DNA of 64,000 bases, taken from contig CAMTDV010000027.1 in assembly GCA_947069175.1 (NCBI GenBank), forward strand, positions 39,879,369 through 39,943,368, read 5' to 3'. The notes beneath the pieces are model-generated. The model was not told the DNA's origin, made no database searches, and worked only from the letters and a program-made list of their open reading frames with translations. Position numbers and translations under genes: made by a program. Numbering within the stretch: the first letter of the stretch is position 1; every line of letters starts with the position of its first letter. This DNA comes from Scalesia atractyloides. Taxonomy: Eukaryota; Streptophyta; Magnoliopsida; Asterales; Asteraceae. Below, one piece after another: positions 11,415 through 22,440 of this stretch.

Positions 11415-11493
11415 CGGGTTAGACACGTAGCTCAGTTGTTAGAGCTGCGTTCACGTAAACGAGAAGTCATGCGTTCGAGTCTCACATGTTGCC
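11415..11493 (+). other. tRNA-like module D3, 3' LTR copy
   Basis: GTAGCTCAGTTGTTAGAGC A-box half and GCGTTCGAGTC B box, closely matching 5866-5945. Confidence 0.65.
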
Positions 11494-11946
11494 AAAAATC
11501 GCCGGTTCGACCCCCTGAAGGGTATATTTTTTTAATTAACCTTTTTGTCCATTTTTTCCAAAAACTATAAAAATATATATTAAAATATGTCCTTTTTAAA
11601 TATAAAAATTAGTAATAAACGCTATAAAATTATCTAAAAAGTCTAATAAAATTCATTAAAGAAAAATACTAGTTTTAAATAAGAGAAATATATTTACCGA
11701 ATTATTACGTGAATATTTAGGTTAGTTTTCTCGTTGGTTGGAATCTTTAATCATGCGCATTCGTTAGCAACTCAAGAAACATACCCACTGTGAGTGAATT
11801 CTTAAAAACTTCCTCTTTTTATTTATGTTTTGGGGTGTATCATGTGTCGTTTTATTTAAATATTTTATTCAAACACTTGTGCTATGACCATTATGTGAAC
11901 TAACGTGCTATGTCATATTTTGTTTATTGTTATTTGTGGTTATACT

Positions 11947-12195
11947 TTCTCATTTCAGTCAAGCTGTCACATTAGGCCCATCAGCTCCCTGTATGGACGG
12001 GTAGAGCATCGCATTCCCTAATTAGATCGGCTCCTTTTGATTGAGCCTTGATCTCACAGCTCATCATTTATTTTCTCATTTCAGTCAAGCATTCACAATA
12101 GGCCCATCAGTTCCCTGTATAGACGGGTAGAGCATCGCGTGCCTAATCAGATCGGCTCCGTTTGATTAAGCATTGATCTCACAGTTCATCATTTA
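11947..12195 (+). repeat. Two-copy 126-bp minisatellite in D 3' LTR
   Basis: Copies start at 11947 and 12073 and match 6397-6645. Copy number is unchanged between D's two LTRs, unlike in T. Confidence 0.85.
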
Positions 12196-12613
12196 TCATG
12201 CTCATGTATACATTGCTAGATGCTTATTTGGTTTGTGAATAGTTACATATACGTTTGCTCATATTTGGTTTATGCACATTTTTTTTAATTTATCAACACA
12301 TCTTTTCTTTCTAATATTTAAACGGAATTCACTCGCCAACTTTTGTTGACCCAAACCTCTATTTTTACACATGATACAGGTGAACAGGTTGAAGCATGGA
12401 ACACATAGGATTGGGCCTTAGAGGATAAATAAAGCATTATTTGAATGTCTTATTTAGAACATTTGGTGCTTGTATGGTTTATGTGTTTGTTGGAATTTTT
12501 GCTTTTAATTTGGAATAATAAATATGAAATTTTATAATAGTAAATGTCATGAGCTTTGATGAAAACCCAATCATGCCCCGACTACCATTTCCGTTGCTGG
12601 TCAGGGTGTGACA

Positions 12614-13476
12614 TTCAGTAGATCAGTGGTCATCTTGCGGTGCAATAATTCAGTGGACACCTTTTGGTGCAATAATTTCGGTGGTCGCCTTTCGGTGATA
12701 TCGGTATTACGATAAAATGTCTATATACAATCAATATATATATACTATAACAATTTCAATAGCACATAATAACGAATTTAGATTCTCGATTACACGGTAG
12801 TAATGAAATCCAAATCCGGACACATAAGTTGTTTAGAGTCCATACCTAGAACGTGTAGATGTAACCTCCTGTACCTACAATGTTTTCCTTACTGACAACG
12901 ATAACCTAGGGTGATCGGAACTCATCGGTTGATGGTTTAAATGTTTATAATGGAAAGGATTGAAAATATTTAAATTTTCGGTGCTCATAAAGAAAATCAG
13001 GGATACCGAAATTCAAGTTTGATCATCATCATCCCTTATTTACATTTCAAATTAATCACATTATATCATTTATTTATTAGAATTTAATAACACCATATTT
13101 AGAAATAAAATATCACGTAGAGATAGACCTAATAAACTTTTAGTTTTTTCTTCAACAAACAATTAATATGTATAAGAGGCTAAACACATTTGTCAAACTT
13201 TGAGCAACTTATTCAGATATGGCAGTTCTGCATAACTTAAAATTTAAAACTAATTTTGTATATGTAATTGTCTTTTTTATATATATATACTTATCAAATC
13301 GATCTTGTAACACCAGAAATTTAAAAATACAAATATCATGAATTTAAAATCTAGAAGCATTATTCTTATGTAAAATTTAAAGCTTGTAAGTGTTTGACAA
13401 ACTACATTATAATAAAATTAAAGGGTAACGGTTATTGTAATCTAAATGTAAATGCTTGAAAAATCTGGGAGTTACA
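12614..13476 (-). repeat. Array unit 2, LTR (right part)
   Basis: Continues 4211-4682 after element D and ends GGGAGTTACA. It holds the three short hairpins CACC-loop-GGTG near 12630-12700, typical of this LTR. Confidence 0.8.
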
Positions 13477-13700
13477 ACACTACCCTTCTTAAAAAAATGC
13501 ATCTATGAAATTTCACGTAAATAATAACAGTTCGAACAACTAACGAAGAACATAACTTAAATGACTCGTTGTCGTAAAATTTAGAACTTTTGTCTCTAGT
13601 GGAAACACAAATATCTTAACATGACGTCCACGCATACCCACAAGTTTAAGTTATAAAAATAGTTTTCTATAAGAAAGAGCCTGAGCTCAGATACCATAAT
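13477..13700 (-). other. Array internal segment 2 (PPT and PBS)
   Basis: PBS-like TGGTATCTGAGC on the minus strand near 13686-13697, with AAGAAGGGTAG next to the following LTR. Same layout as 3980-4210, no coding. Confidence 0.7.
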
Positions 13701-14849
13701 TGTAACACCCCGCACCAATTAAGGCTGGCGTATCACTTATATAGTATAGAGAATTCAATATATTCTTCCATTAAAATAAAAGCATTACATTATTTCAATA
13801 AAATAAAAATAAATACAAGTCATAGCTAATTTTTATGAAAATTCATGTGAGTCTTTTATTCTCCCGAGCCGTTTTCCAAGCCTTCCTCGATTTCCCTGTA
13901 ACCTAACGTACATAAAAGACATATGCACGCCTCAGTAAATTTACTCGGTAGGACAACAACTATAAACAATAAACAATTCCTAAACAATTACTATTATATC
14001 AGACAATATACGTACAACACATATGGCAAGTCACGCACAGTTTTTCAGCGCGTCACACGTTCTGTGCATCACAATCACATTCACGGGGTTAGTCACATTC
14101 AGTTAATCATCGCGTCAGATGATCTGTGCGTCGCAATCACATAATCACATTCAATAGCACATTCGGTAGTTCAGTGTTCACCTTGCGGTGCAATAATTCT
14201 ATGGTCACCTTTTGGTGCAATCATTTCGGTGGTCACCTTTCGGTGATATCAATATTACGATAAAATACCTACACAAAATTTCAAAAAAGTGTGTGGGTGT
14301 GATGGTTTGAATATTTATAATGGAAAGGATTGGAAATCTTTTAAATTTTCGGTGCTCATAAAGAAAACCAGGGATACCGAAATTCAAGTTTGACCATCAT
14401 CATCCCATATTTAAATTTCATGTTAATCACATCATAGCGTTCATTTATTTGAATTTAATATCACCATTTTTAGAAATAAAATATCACCTAGAGATAGACC
14501 TAATAAACTATTATTATTTTTTCTTCAACAAACAATTAACATGAATAAGAGGTTAAACACATTTGTCAAACTTTGAGCAATTTGTTCAGAAATGGCAGTT
14601 TGCATAACTTTAAAATTTAAAACCAATTTCGTATATGTAATTATCTTTTATATATAAATATACTTATCAAATCCATCTTGTAACACCAGAAATTTAAAAA
14701 TTCAAATATAATGACTTTAAAATCTAGAAGCATTATTCTTATGTAAAATTTAAAGCTTGTAAGTGTTTATCAAACTATATTATAATAAAATTAAATGGTA
14801 ATTGTTATTGTAATCTAAATGTAAATGCTCGAAAAATCAGGGTGTTACA
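13701..14849 (-). repeat. Array unit 3, LTR, 1149 bp
   Basis: Complete ends: TGTAACACCCCGCACC at the left and GGGTGTTACA at the right. It is shorter than its sisters because a block near 14275 is deleted (the segment between 'gataaaatacctacac' and 'aaaaaagtgtgtggg'). Confidence 0.85.
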
Positions 14850-14857
14850 ACGCTATA

Positions 14858-15314
14858 TGTTGGTGCATAATGTCTATTGCCTACGTTAGGATATGTTGTT
14901 TATGTATATAGGGCTTAGAATGTCAAATAGTGTTTGTTATATATGATTTACATGTTTGTAGCATGACTCGTATGAGTGGGTATGATGGCTCGTACAAGTG
15001 ACACCTTGTCACTCGTACCAGGCATCACTAGCATGAGCCACACATACATACACTCCTCCTCTGCGAGTCATGTCGACCTATAAATAGAGAAGCCTGAGTG
15101 TTGTGTTGGTTAATCTGTTGGTTGATATACGGCGAAGCCCTATTAAACTGTTTACTCGCTCTGTAATTGTTCTCGTTTATCAATACAATTCAAAGCGTTT
15201 AAGCAGTATATCTTACTTGTTTATTTGTCAAACTCGCTAACAATGAATTCCGCCTCTGTTAGTTGAGTTAGATCAGTCTGGTGCTCAGAAGAGGAGAGCC
15301 GATCCCCTCTCACA
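14858..15314 (+). repeat. Element A 5' LTR, 457 bp
   Basis: TGTTGGTGCATAATG...CCCCTCTCACA. It contains several palindromic or near-palindromic ACTCGTACGAGT-like words (14968-15060), a TATA box, and an A/T-rich end typical of copia R-U5. Confidence 0.88.
15078..15088 (+). promoter_or_regulatory. TATA box of A 5' LTR
   Basis: CTATAAATAGA, conserved in the 3' LTR (47258-47268), with the LTR end about 225 bases downstream. Confidence 0.75.
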
Positions 15315-15316
15315 AG

Positions 15317-15329
15317 TGGTATCAGAGCC
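15317..15329 (+). other. Primer-binding site of A
   Basis: TGGTATCAGAGCC two bases after the LTR; complementary to initiator tRNA-Met. Confidence 0.85.
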
Positions 15330-15930
15330 TTGAGGCCCGATCTGAGGACAAACATGAAGTTTCTGTATACTTCCAACAGTTTCAGATCTAGATTCAACCA
15401 TTGGAGTTTTCTACATCTACACTTTCTCATACAGATCTTAGATTTGGACGAATTCATGGACAAAATTGACTAAGATTTTAGTATATCACGTTAAAATCAA
15501 TTCTAATCAATCCTTGAAAATTTCAGATCTAAAATCGAACTTAATCATGTCGAAATTTGTAAAATCATCCGTTTGGTGCCTTGAGTTGTTTCCTACGAGT
15601 AGAGAGGCAACTCGTACGAACGGCTATCCGTACAAATTAAGTCATTTATACGAACAAACTAACAAGTTTTCCTAAAAACTTACAACTTTAAAAACTGTCA
15701 TTCACACAAAGCAGTGATTCGTACGAACTAGTCATTCGCACATGTAATTTTTCATTCGCATGATGCATTAATTCGTACGAACTAGTCACTCGCACAAACT
15801 AGTCATTTGCATGAAGTAATTTTTCATTTGCACGAATATCTCATTCGTACGAATCTCTGACTCGCATGAAGAATCCTTTGTCATTATAATCATTTTTTCG
15901 AAAGTGTGTTTCTGAATTTTTTGCAGAAAA
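15330..15930 (+). other. Element A leader with TCGTACGAA repeats
   Basis: Untranslated leader. From 15590 to 15870 it repeats words such as TCGTACGAA, ACTCGCA and TCATTCGCA, related to the CTCGTACGAG words of the LTR. This gives many short self-complementary segments just before gag. Confidence 0.7.
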
Positions 15931-16690
15931 ATGGAAGAAGAGTTGTACAATGCATTTGCTGCTTTATCGGTCACAACTACCGCAGTTCAGAATATGAATC
16001 TTGAGAACGAGATGGGCACGATGAAAAAGCCTCCAAAGCTGATGAACCTTGAAGATTTTTATAGTTGGAGTGAAAGATTCATGAATTGGGTTCAAGCAAA
16101 TCATTTCACCTGCTGGTTTGCCATTGAAGAGAAATATCAAGCATCGATTGGAGAGAATGGTCTTGAAAAAACGTTAGCTCAACTCTCAGAATTCGAAAGG
16201 GATAAGTTCATTAACGAGAAGAAGATGATGAACATCTTACAGCAAGCCATAAAGGAAGACATCTTGGCGCTTTTACAACATGATGATAATGCACAATCGT
16301 TATGGAATGCTTTAGGGTTGAAATTCCAAGGAAGCGCACAGTTGAGATAAGGGAAGAGAGTGTTGTAAGTAAAGAATTCGATATCTTTACTTTGATCAAA
16401 GGAGAAACAGTGAAACAGTTGATTAAACGAGACTGTCACTTGGTTGTGCAAATGAAGCGCATGGGAATAGTAAAGACAAATGAAGAATTAGTCGATAAGC
16501 TGGTAGATTCCTTACCCCAAGGAGAATGGTCTACCTACCTGACTATTCTGAAGAATGGCATAGAGTATGGTAATTTCTCCATACCAAGTTTATTGAGAGA
16601 TTGGAAGGGCACGAGCTCGAGATGCAAAAAATGGAAAAAGCAAAGGCGACCAAATGCAACAAGATGTAAATTCGTATTACAAGGGTAGTC
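15931..16690 (+). pseudogene. gag: Element A gag, capsid part
   Basis: Copia Gag, which would form the RNA-packaging particle. ATG at 15931 (MEEELYNAFAALSV) opens 139 codons with the PPKLMNLEDFYSWSERFMNW segment near residues 30-50 and a W-x-A-L-G segment near the end. A frameshift near 16345 moves the reading to the frame of 16302-16688 (VSKEFDIFTLIKGETVKQL, then LVDSLPQGEWSTYLTIL). That segment is the usual middle of copia capsid domains. A second shift near 16600 breaks the end. Confidence 0.82.
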
Positions 16691-17463
16691 CTCTTGCGCA
16701 AATACATTCTCCAAAAATCCAAATTGCCTTCATCATTTTCAACACACCAAGGCCACCGTCAAGTCAACACAATGGTTTTTAATCCTTTGCTTCTGTCAAC
16801 CCAAACACGTCTCCAAGCCCACAATCATCACAAAGTTCAAGTCATCACCAGATCAACTAGAACAATCAATCCAATCCTAACCAACAGGTTCTACAATGCA
16901 ACATTGCTGTTGATTTCCAAAATGCTCAAAACTTCGACGAGAACAACGCGAAGCAACACATGTCACTACTTGCCTCGGTGCTTGAATCATACGACAGTTT
17001 AGTAGCAGGAAAGATTGGGAATTCAGAAATGACGAGAGAGGATTGTGATCAGATTGATCCGGTCGAGATGGAATTAATTAACATCAAATGGTGTATGGCT
17101 TCTATAGTCAGAAGAGCGCAACATTTTATGGAGATCACCAGAAAAGAGAATTTGGGAGGATTAGATGGGAAACTTGGCTTCGACAAATCCAAAGTTACAT
17201 GTTTTAAATGTCGAGAGAAGGGACAGTTTAACCGAGAATGTCCAAACAAAGAAGTCAAGGGCAATCAAAACCCGTTTGCTGACGACTATTACAAGAAAGC
17301 CATCTATCATCGTCCTCAACCGAAAACAAGAATGGTGCAAATTGAAGATGGTTCATCGAACTCCAAAGACAAAGCTCTTGTCGTGACTCAGGAGGACGAA
17401 GGTTTCAACTGGAACAAGTACATCACGAAGAACGAAAGTTTGGCTTTGTCGGAGAAATCATAG
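16691..17463 (+). pseudogene. gag: Element A gag, nucleocapsid part
   Basis: 16691-16950 is a Q/S/N-rich linker with stops. From about 16960 the frame is open: DQIDPVEMELINIKWCMASI, then GKLGFDKSKVTCFKC. The zinc knuckle at 17200-17241 reads CFKCREKGQFNREC; the metal-binding His of the usual C-x2-C-x4-H-x4-C is replaced by Gln, so it should not bind zinc normally. It ends at a stop at 17461. Confidence 0.8.
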
Positions 17464-18229
17464 AAGAACCTAAAGAATATGCAGAGGCATCTTTTGACAA
17501 AGCTCCTGAGGAATAATATCCCACATCGTCAGAAGAAGAGGAATTGATAAATAGTGCTTTTAAACATCTCTTTCCTAATGATATTCTTAAAACTTTTGCA
17601 GGTTATATTGAGCTAAGCCATCGATCGTCTTGTGATGGAAAGAAGAAGCCTGAAGTCGAAGAGAAGATTGAGATGACTGACAAAACAAACAAAACTTGTA
17701 TGGCAAATGTGAATAAGGTAAACGATTCGGAAAATGAGTCTGTGATAGAAAAACCGTGCTTGAGAGGCACTGAGCCATGCACTAAATGTGCTTTAAAGAA
17801 AAACGATACAATGAGCTAAAATGTCTAACAGATAATTTGTCATGTGACTATAAATCAACTAAAGAAGCTTATGACAAATTAAGCAAATCTATTAAACAAT
17901 ATGAAAAGGTGATCAGAGAAAATGATGGAACTCTTTCAATGCTCAAGGCGACTGTAATGGACAAACAAATGGACAAACAAATGGCCATTAATATTCATTT
18001 AAAAAGTGAACTTGAGAAAATGAAAATAGAAATAGAATGGGTTAACAAATTGTTAATCGGTTATTCTACAAGTTCATACGTCATTGATCACATTCTTCCA
18101 AAGATCGAAAGCAAAAAAGAATCTAAAATTGAAGAAAACAAAGGTACAAGTTATGATCGTGTTCCATCACCCATTTGGAATAGCTATGCTAGTAAAAAAC
18201 CATCATGGGTGGAAAAGGAACTCAATTAA
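17464..18229 (+). pseudogene. Element A spacer, coiled-coil-like
   Basis: Open frames at 17544-17819 and 17786-18229 are joined by a frameshift near 17800. The second is rich in K/E/N with leucines spaced like a coiled coil (YDKLSKSIKQYEKVIREN, then LKSELEKMKIEIEWVNKLL), followed by SYVIDHILPK. I remember such a spacer between Gag and protease in daisy-family copia elements. No catalytic motif is present. Confidence 0.6.
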
Positions 18230-18312
18230 AATTAAAAACTGAAAAATCAAACGAGCTGGATACGAACATTGATGTAACTTACACAAAATCTGAAAATTAA
18301 TGTGATTCTGAT

Positions 18313-19066
18313 GTGGGTAAAACCGTGGTTGAAAGTGTTCTGAAGAATGAGTCTAAGAAATCTGAATCGGATGTTGAATCATCAGAAAATAGTTTAAACA
18401 CTGATCCAAACTTAATCGTATGCAAAATGCATGGATCTGATAAACCCTACCATCAAAGAAACAGAGACTATCCTAAAAACAGGGGGATAGGTTGGGTTTT
18501 CAATATAAAAGAACAAGCAACAAGTTTCAAAAGTTAAACTTTACAAAGAAAGTCAACTTTGTTTATGTGACAACTACCAAAAGAGAAAAAGAGATCATTG
18601 GTAAACAATCCAATGATGAATTCAAGAAAGAAAAAGAGAGTAGAAAACAAGTTTTGGATTTTTCTGTCCAAAAGGACATCAGGATGTGTTACAAGTGTAA
18701 AAATGTTGGGCATATTGCACGTCCTTGTTTCCATAGTAATCTAAAACATGTTTCCAACTCCAACAGATCTACCAAATATGTGAAACAAAAGGCACCTATA
18801 GTTGTACCAAAAATTTTTTGAAAAGAAATAATGAATCTCACAAAAATGTAAAATCAATGATTCAACAAAATTCTAAATTTGAAATTGGTGAAACTTCCAC
18901 CAAGAATCGTCAAAAGGATTCAAAGTTTTTTTCAAAAAGGGTTAATTCGAAAACACAAACTTGGGTTGCAAAAGTCAAACCATCTAAGGTAGAACTGAAA
19001 CCATTTATTCCAACCAAAACAGAGGTGAAACATCAAAGTCAAAATTGGTCTGAATTTTGATAATCC
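18313..19066 (+). pseudogene. Element A second zinc-knuckle region
   Basis: Three frames (18313-18537, 18492-18821, 18818-19060) separated by shifts near 18495 and 18820. An intact C-x2-C-x4-H-x4-C, CYKCKNVGHIARPC, lies at 18687-18728, followed by basic N/S/K-rich sequence ending TWVAKVKPSKVELKPF. This is the region just before protease in this element type. A's own sequence stops here; no protease follows. Confidence 0.65.
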
Positions 19067-19068
19067 AA

Positions 19069-19346
19069 ATAGAGGTTGAAGAAGCATCATCTTTGAGTAC
19101 TGATACTGAAGATAGGATTGCTAGTGAGAAAGAAAGAGCTAAGGAAAGAGAGGTTGAACGCAGGCTAAGCTTAAACATAAAGCCGAAGAGAAGAGACGTA
19201 TAGCGTCAGGAGAGGATGATACGACTAATATGCCTTCAGGGTCCGATAGCGGTACTACTATTCGCATAACTCCTAAGAAATCTTCTAGGATTCTTAAAAG
19301 GCCAACGATTAGAAGCACTGATTCTCCCAAAGATAAATCTAAGTGA
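19069..19346 (+). pseudogene. Tail of an extra ORF in front of the B LTR
   Basis: Two frames joined by a slip near 19170. The first is charged (EKERAKEREVERRL). The second is K/S/T-rich (IRITPKKSSRILKRP), ending at TGA 19344-19346. The composition fits the C-terminal tail of the extra ORF family (compare 374-1 on minus). It stands directly before a B LTR, as it would at the 3' end of a B-type element. Confidence 0.45.
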
Positions 19347-19381
19347 AAAGTGTAGAAAAAGATAGTTGAAGAAGAGGTTGT

Positions 19382-19683
19382 TGTTGGGTTTATACTAGAG
19401 AAGGTTTACACATTAGTGCTACATTTAGGCTTTTAAAGGGTTTTGGGCTTCCTAGTGTCTTATGGGCCTAGGGTTGTAATTGGTAGACTAGTTGGTTAGT
19501 ATATATATATATGTATTGGTTAATGTTTCAAGGTTAGAGAGTCTAATTGAAAAAACTTGTACCAGACACTATTCTAGTATATGCAAGTTGATTTTGATTC
19601 AAGAGATTGTTCTTCTTCCTAATCTTTATTTCCGTAATTAATTAGGTTTACGATGCCTGTTAGATCCGATTTCAGGACTTACA
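19382..19683 (+). mobile_element. Element B LTR, about 302 bp
   Basis: TGTTGGGTTTATAC...GATTTCAGGACTTACA, followed by a PBS. Its final bases match the LTR at 3002-3349. A run of TA repeats (19499-19512) is the only TATA candidate. No second B LTR was found downstream of B's coding region. The extra-ORF tail on its left and PBS on its right suggest one LTR shared by two adjacent B-type copies. Confidence 0.7.
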
Positions 19684-19685
19684 AT

Positions 19686-19697
19686 TGGTATCAGAGC
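19686..19697 (+). other. Primer-binding site of B
   Basis: TGGTATCAGAGC, two bases after the LTR end. Confidence 0.85.
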
Positions 19698-20440
19698 TTG
19701 CTATACAATACAAGCTCCAGTTATCGCAGATTGAACAGCTGATCGGAATTGGAATTGTTGCTGTTCAACCCGGATTACTGTTCAGAATTGGAATTGTTGT
19801 GATTTGATTGGAATTGCTACTGTTACGAAGAACTCGAAGAAGGCCTGAAGATTTCGGATTTGATACTGTTGCAGATTCCGAAGAACACGAAGAAGTTTCA
19901 AGGATTTTAGATTTGCTACTGTTCAAGATCCCGAAGAACACGAAGGAGATCATTCATCTTGGATTGATCCCAGACTACTGTTCAATCCGGATTGCTATTA
20001 TTTCGGTTACGAAACACTGTTGGTGGTTATCTGTTGCAGGGAATTTGGACTTCTGATGCAGGGAATTCGGACTACTGTTGCATTCGAATACGGACTATAT
20101 TCCGGATTAATTTCACTTCGGATCAAGTTCTTTCCAGATCCAGTCTCATTCCGGATTCTTTCTTATTCCAGACTAAGATTCATTCCGGATTCATTTCGGA
20201 CCAGCTTTTATTCTGGATTTTCTTTCATTCTAGACAAAAATCATTCCAGATTTCTTATTTCGGACTCCTCTATTTCGGATTGTTTTCGGATCTGGCCATC
20301 TCGGACTGATTTCGGATCTGCCTATCTCGGAGTTGTCTATTTCGGACCCATTTATATTGGCAACATATTCAGATCACTATTCATTATAAAATTCAAAATT
20401 AACTTAATTTAATTTACTTGGTAATTTTAAAAAGTTAACC
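19698..20440 (+). other. Element B leader rich in TCCGGATT / TTTCGGA words
   Basis: More than a dozen variants of CCGGATT, TTCGGA and GGACTACTGTT between 19760 and 20350. The word CCGGATTACTGTT also occurs near 28790, ahead of the extra ORF. An open frame at 20020-20412 (130 codons, S/F/R-rich) is a by-product of this repetition. Gag begins straight after. Confidence 0.65.
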
Positions 20441-21236
20441 ATGATGAACAGTTACATGACAGCTCAAGATTTAACCAATGCCACTTTGGCTGCACTGCAA
20501 TCACAAACTCTGGCTCTCTATCATGAATTGGATCAAGTGATTGGCACTTCAACTAAGGTGCCCCGACTGTTGTATGGAGATGAGTACTATGAGTGGAAGT
20601 TCAGATTCAAGCAGTATTGCAAGGCCAAAGAGCCTGGGGTGTGGAGGTGCATTATGAATGGTCCTCGAATGATTGTTTACACTACCGATCAAGATCCAGA
20701 TACAAAGATTCCAAAGCCTAGTCACTTGTGGACTCCTGAAGATGTAAAATTATTGAAGAAGATGAAAAGGCGCCAGCTGTGTTAACAATGGCTCTTGGAC
20801 CTGACATTTCTATCGCAGTCAGAAATTGCAAGGCCACTAAAGAAGTATGGAGTGAATTAGAAAATCTTTATGAAGGAAATGCTTATATAAAGGCCAGCAG
20901 AGTAAATCAGCTAAAGCAGCAATTCAGCTCATTTAATCACATTTACAGGGAAACCATTGAGAACCAGATACGGAGATATATGAAGCTCGTTTCTCAGATA
21001 ATATCAGCTGAGATTAATCTTACCAACAATGCAATGAAAAGACAGCTGTTAAATTCATTACCGAAGAGTTGGGATGCTGAGGTTGGAATGGTTAAGAAGA
21101 CGAAAAATCTGGATAATGTCACTCTCACAGAAATGATAGCAACTATTAAATCTTGTGAGATCAATAATAAGCAGAGAGACATCAATCGTCAGAGTAGTTT
21201 GATGGCGCCGGTATTACAGGGCAAAATGCAGCATTA
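20441..21236 (+). pseudogene. gag: Element B gag, capsid part
   Basis: ATG at 20441 (MMNSYMTAQDLTN) opens 114 codons containing LLYGDEYYEWKFRFKQYCKA, a typical copia Gag start. A frameshift near 20775 moves to 20779-21236 (ALGPDISIAVRNCKATKEVW, LLNSLPKSWDAEV), the usual UBN2-like capsid region. The stop at 21235 splits it from the next part, which begins in another frame at 21237. Confidence 0.85.
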
Positions 21237-22111
21237 ATGTCACAAAATCTGGTTTATAGCCCTTTGCAAAGAAGTTCTCACACACCGGGTAGCTCAAACA
21301 TGGTGTACAGTCCTCTTACCACACCACAGAAGACCCAGTATGTCTACGGTCTTCAGTCTCAGACTCCTACTGTGACATCTGCTGCCCAAGTTCAAAGACA
21401 GTACCATGCTCAGTATCCTAATATGGTGTTCATTCCTGCCATTCCAGCTGCAACTCAACAAGGCGGAATTCCTCAATCTGCTGCTCCAGCACCAGCTCCT
21501 GCTCAAGCTGTGTCCAATTCTGCTTTTCTCACTAAGGAAAATGAAGAGAAATTGGCCATAACTGCTTCAATGATTAACAGCTTGAATGCGTTTTTAGCAG
21601 GTGACCTCGCTCCTCCATCTATTCTGCCAACTGAAGTAGATCAAATTATGGAGGAGGATCTGGACGAGATTGACGTGTGCTGGAATCTTGCAATGGCTGC
21701 TTTCCGTGTCAACAAGTTTCAGAAGAAGTATGGAAGGCAACCATTGTCGAATCTGAAGACTGGGCTAATGAAGGATAAACTCAGGTGCTACAGATGTCAT
21801 GAGCCAGGACATTTTGCAAGGGAGTACAAGAAGCGCCATCTGCATATGTGTCATCCACAGTGGCAGACATACAGAGCAGTGACCGAGAGCTAGTGCCAGT
21901 CTTTCCTTCGAAGTCTACTACAATTCCCTCAAGCAGCTCTGGCGGGAAATCAACACCTTTGGTGGCACAACAACACAAAAGCTTCAACTGGGAAGATGCT
22001 GCAGCTCAGAGGGAGTTTTTGAATCTTTCTCAGAATAGCAACCACTACATGATGGCGCAGACAACTGAGACACCTGATCTTTCGAAAACGGTAAATCGAA
22101 TTCTCTGTTGA
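21237..22111 (+). pseudogene. gag: Element B gag, nucleocapsid part
   Basis: A P/Q/S/A-rich linker (VYSPLQRSSHTPGSS, APAPAPAQAV) leads to a zinc knuckle at 21786-21827 reading CYRCHEPGHFAREY. The last ligand Cys has become Tyr. A frameshift just after moves the reading to 21848-22111 (QSSDRELVPVFPSK, FNWEDAAAQREFL). Confidence 0.8.
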
Positions 22112-22143
22112 AATAGTTTCGTTTTAAATTATCACAAATCCGC

Positions 22144-22371
22144 GCCCATAATTCAAATCTTATAGCTGAATACCAGCAAGCTGCATCACAGAACATCGCC
22201 CTTAAACATAAGAACAAGCTTCTTATGGAAAAGGTCAAAGCTCAAAAACAAGATATAGCTCAGTTAAAGCTTGACTTGAACCAACAGCAATGTTGGGCAT
22301 ACGAATATAAGCTAAAATTAGCTGAAAAGGATGTAGAACTTCAAGCAGCCTTAGCCAAGCTAAATTCTTGA
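22144..22371 (+). pseudogene. Element B spacer coiled coil
   Basis: An open stretch without its own ATG: EYQQAASQNIALKHKNKLLM, EKVKAQKQDIAQLKLDL, LKLAEKDVELQAALAKL, ending TGA. Leucines at heptad-like spacing suggest a coiled coil. It holds the same place as 17786-18229 in A. Confidence 0.6.
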
Positions 22372-22440
22372 ATGGGAAGTTTCACAAAAATAAAGTAAAT
22401 ATTAAAAAAAAATGAAACTTCCAGCAAGCTGGTCAAGGAC

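Larger units (their letters stand above)
4683..12613 (+). mobile_element. Element D: Ty3/gypsy-type element, mostly deleted in pol
   Basis: LTRs at 4683-7062 and 10317-12613 begin TGTAACATTTGTCATAAAA and end GTGACA. A PBS (TGGTATCAGAGC, 7066-7077) follows the 5' LTR, and a purine tract (AAAAGTAGGGATA) precedes the 3' LTR. Inside are a leader, a broken gag (7919-9280), non-coding DNA and only the C-terminal ~75 codons of pol (10097-10321). Protease, reverse transcriptase, RNase H and most of integrase are missing, so it is non-autonomous. Flanks ttgag/ttcag suggest a 5-bp duplication. Its Gag is the same family as the one at 34242-35585, and the two share leader and mid-region sequence. Confidence 0.88.
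10317..12613 (+). repeat. Element D 3' LTR, 2297 bp
   Basis: Matches the 5' LTR along its length. The main difference is an ~80-100 bp deletion near 11263 that removes the spacer after module D1 and the first part of module D2. The antisense module D0 is eroded. The end GTGACA is followed by the target-site copy ttcag. Confidence 0.88.
3350..14857 (-). mobile_element. Tandem LTR array, first block (split by element D)
   Basis: Three partial or whole units of a non-coding minus-strand retroelement stand head to tail. Each is an LTR (TGTAACACCC...GGGGTGTTACA read on the minus strand) followed by a short internal segment with a PBS. LTR pieces: 3350-3979, 4211-4682 joined to 12614-13476, and 13701-14849. 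Internal segments: 3980-4210, 13477-13700, and the start of a third at 14850-14857, where element A entered. The block begins mid-unit, with a deletion joining the 'ccaagtcttcc' and 'tgtagctacaat' parts of the LTR near 3405. No unit codes for protein. Confidence 0.8.

Noticed and set aside
20020..20412. 130-codon S/F/R-rich open frame before B gag
   Set aside because: Produced by the repeated CCGGATT words of the leader; the frame is not continued into gag.
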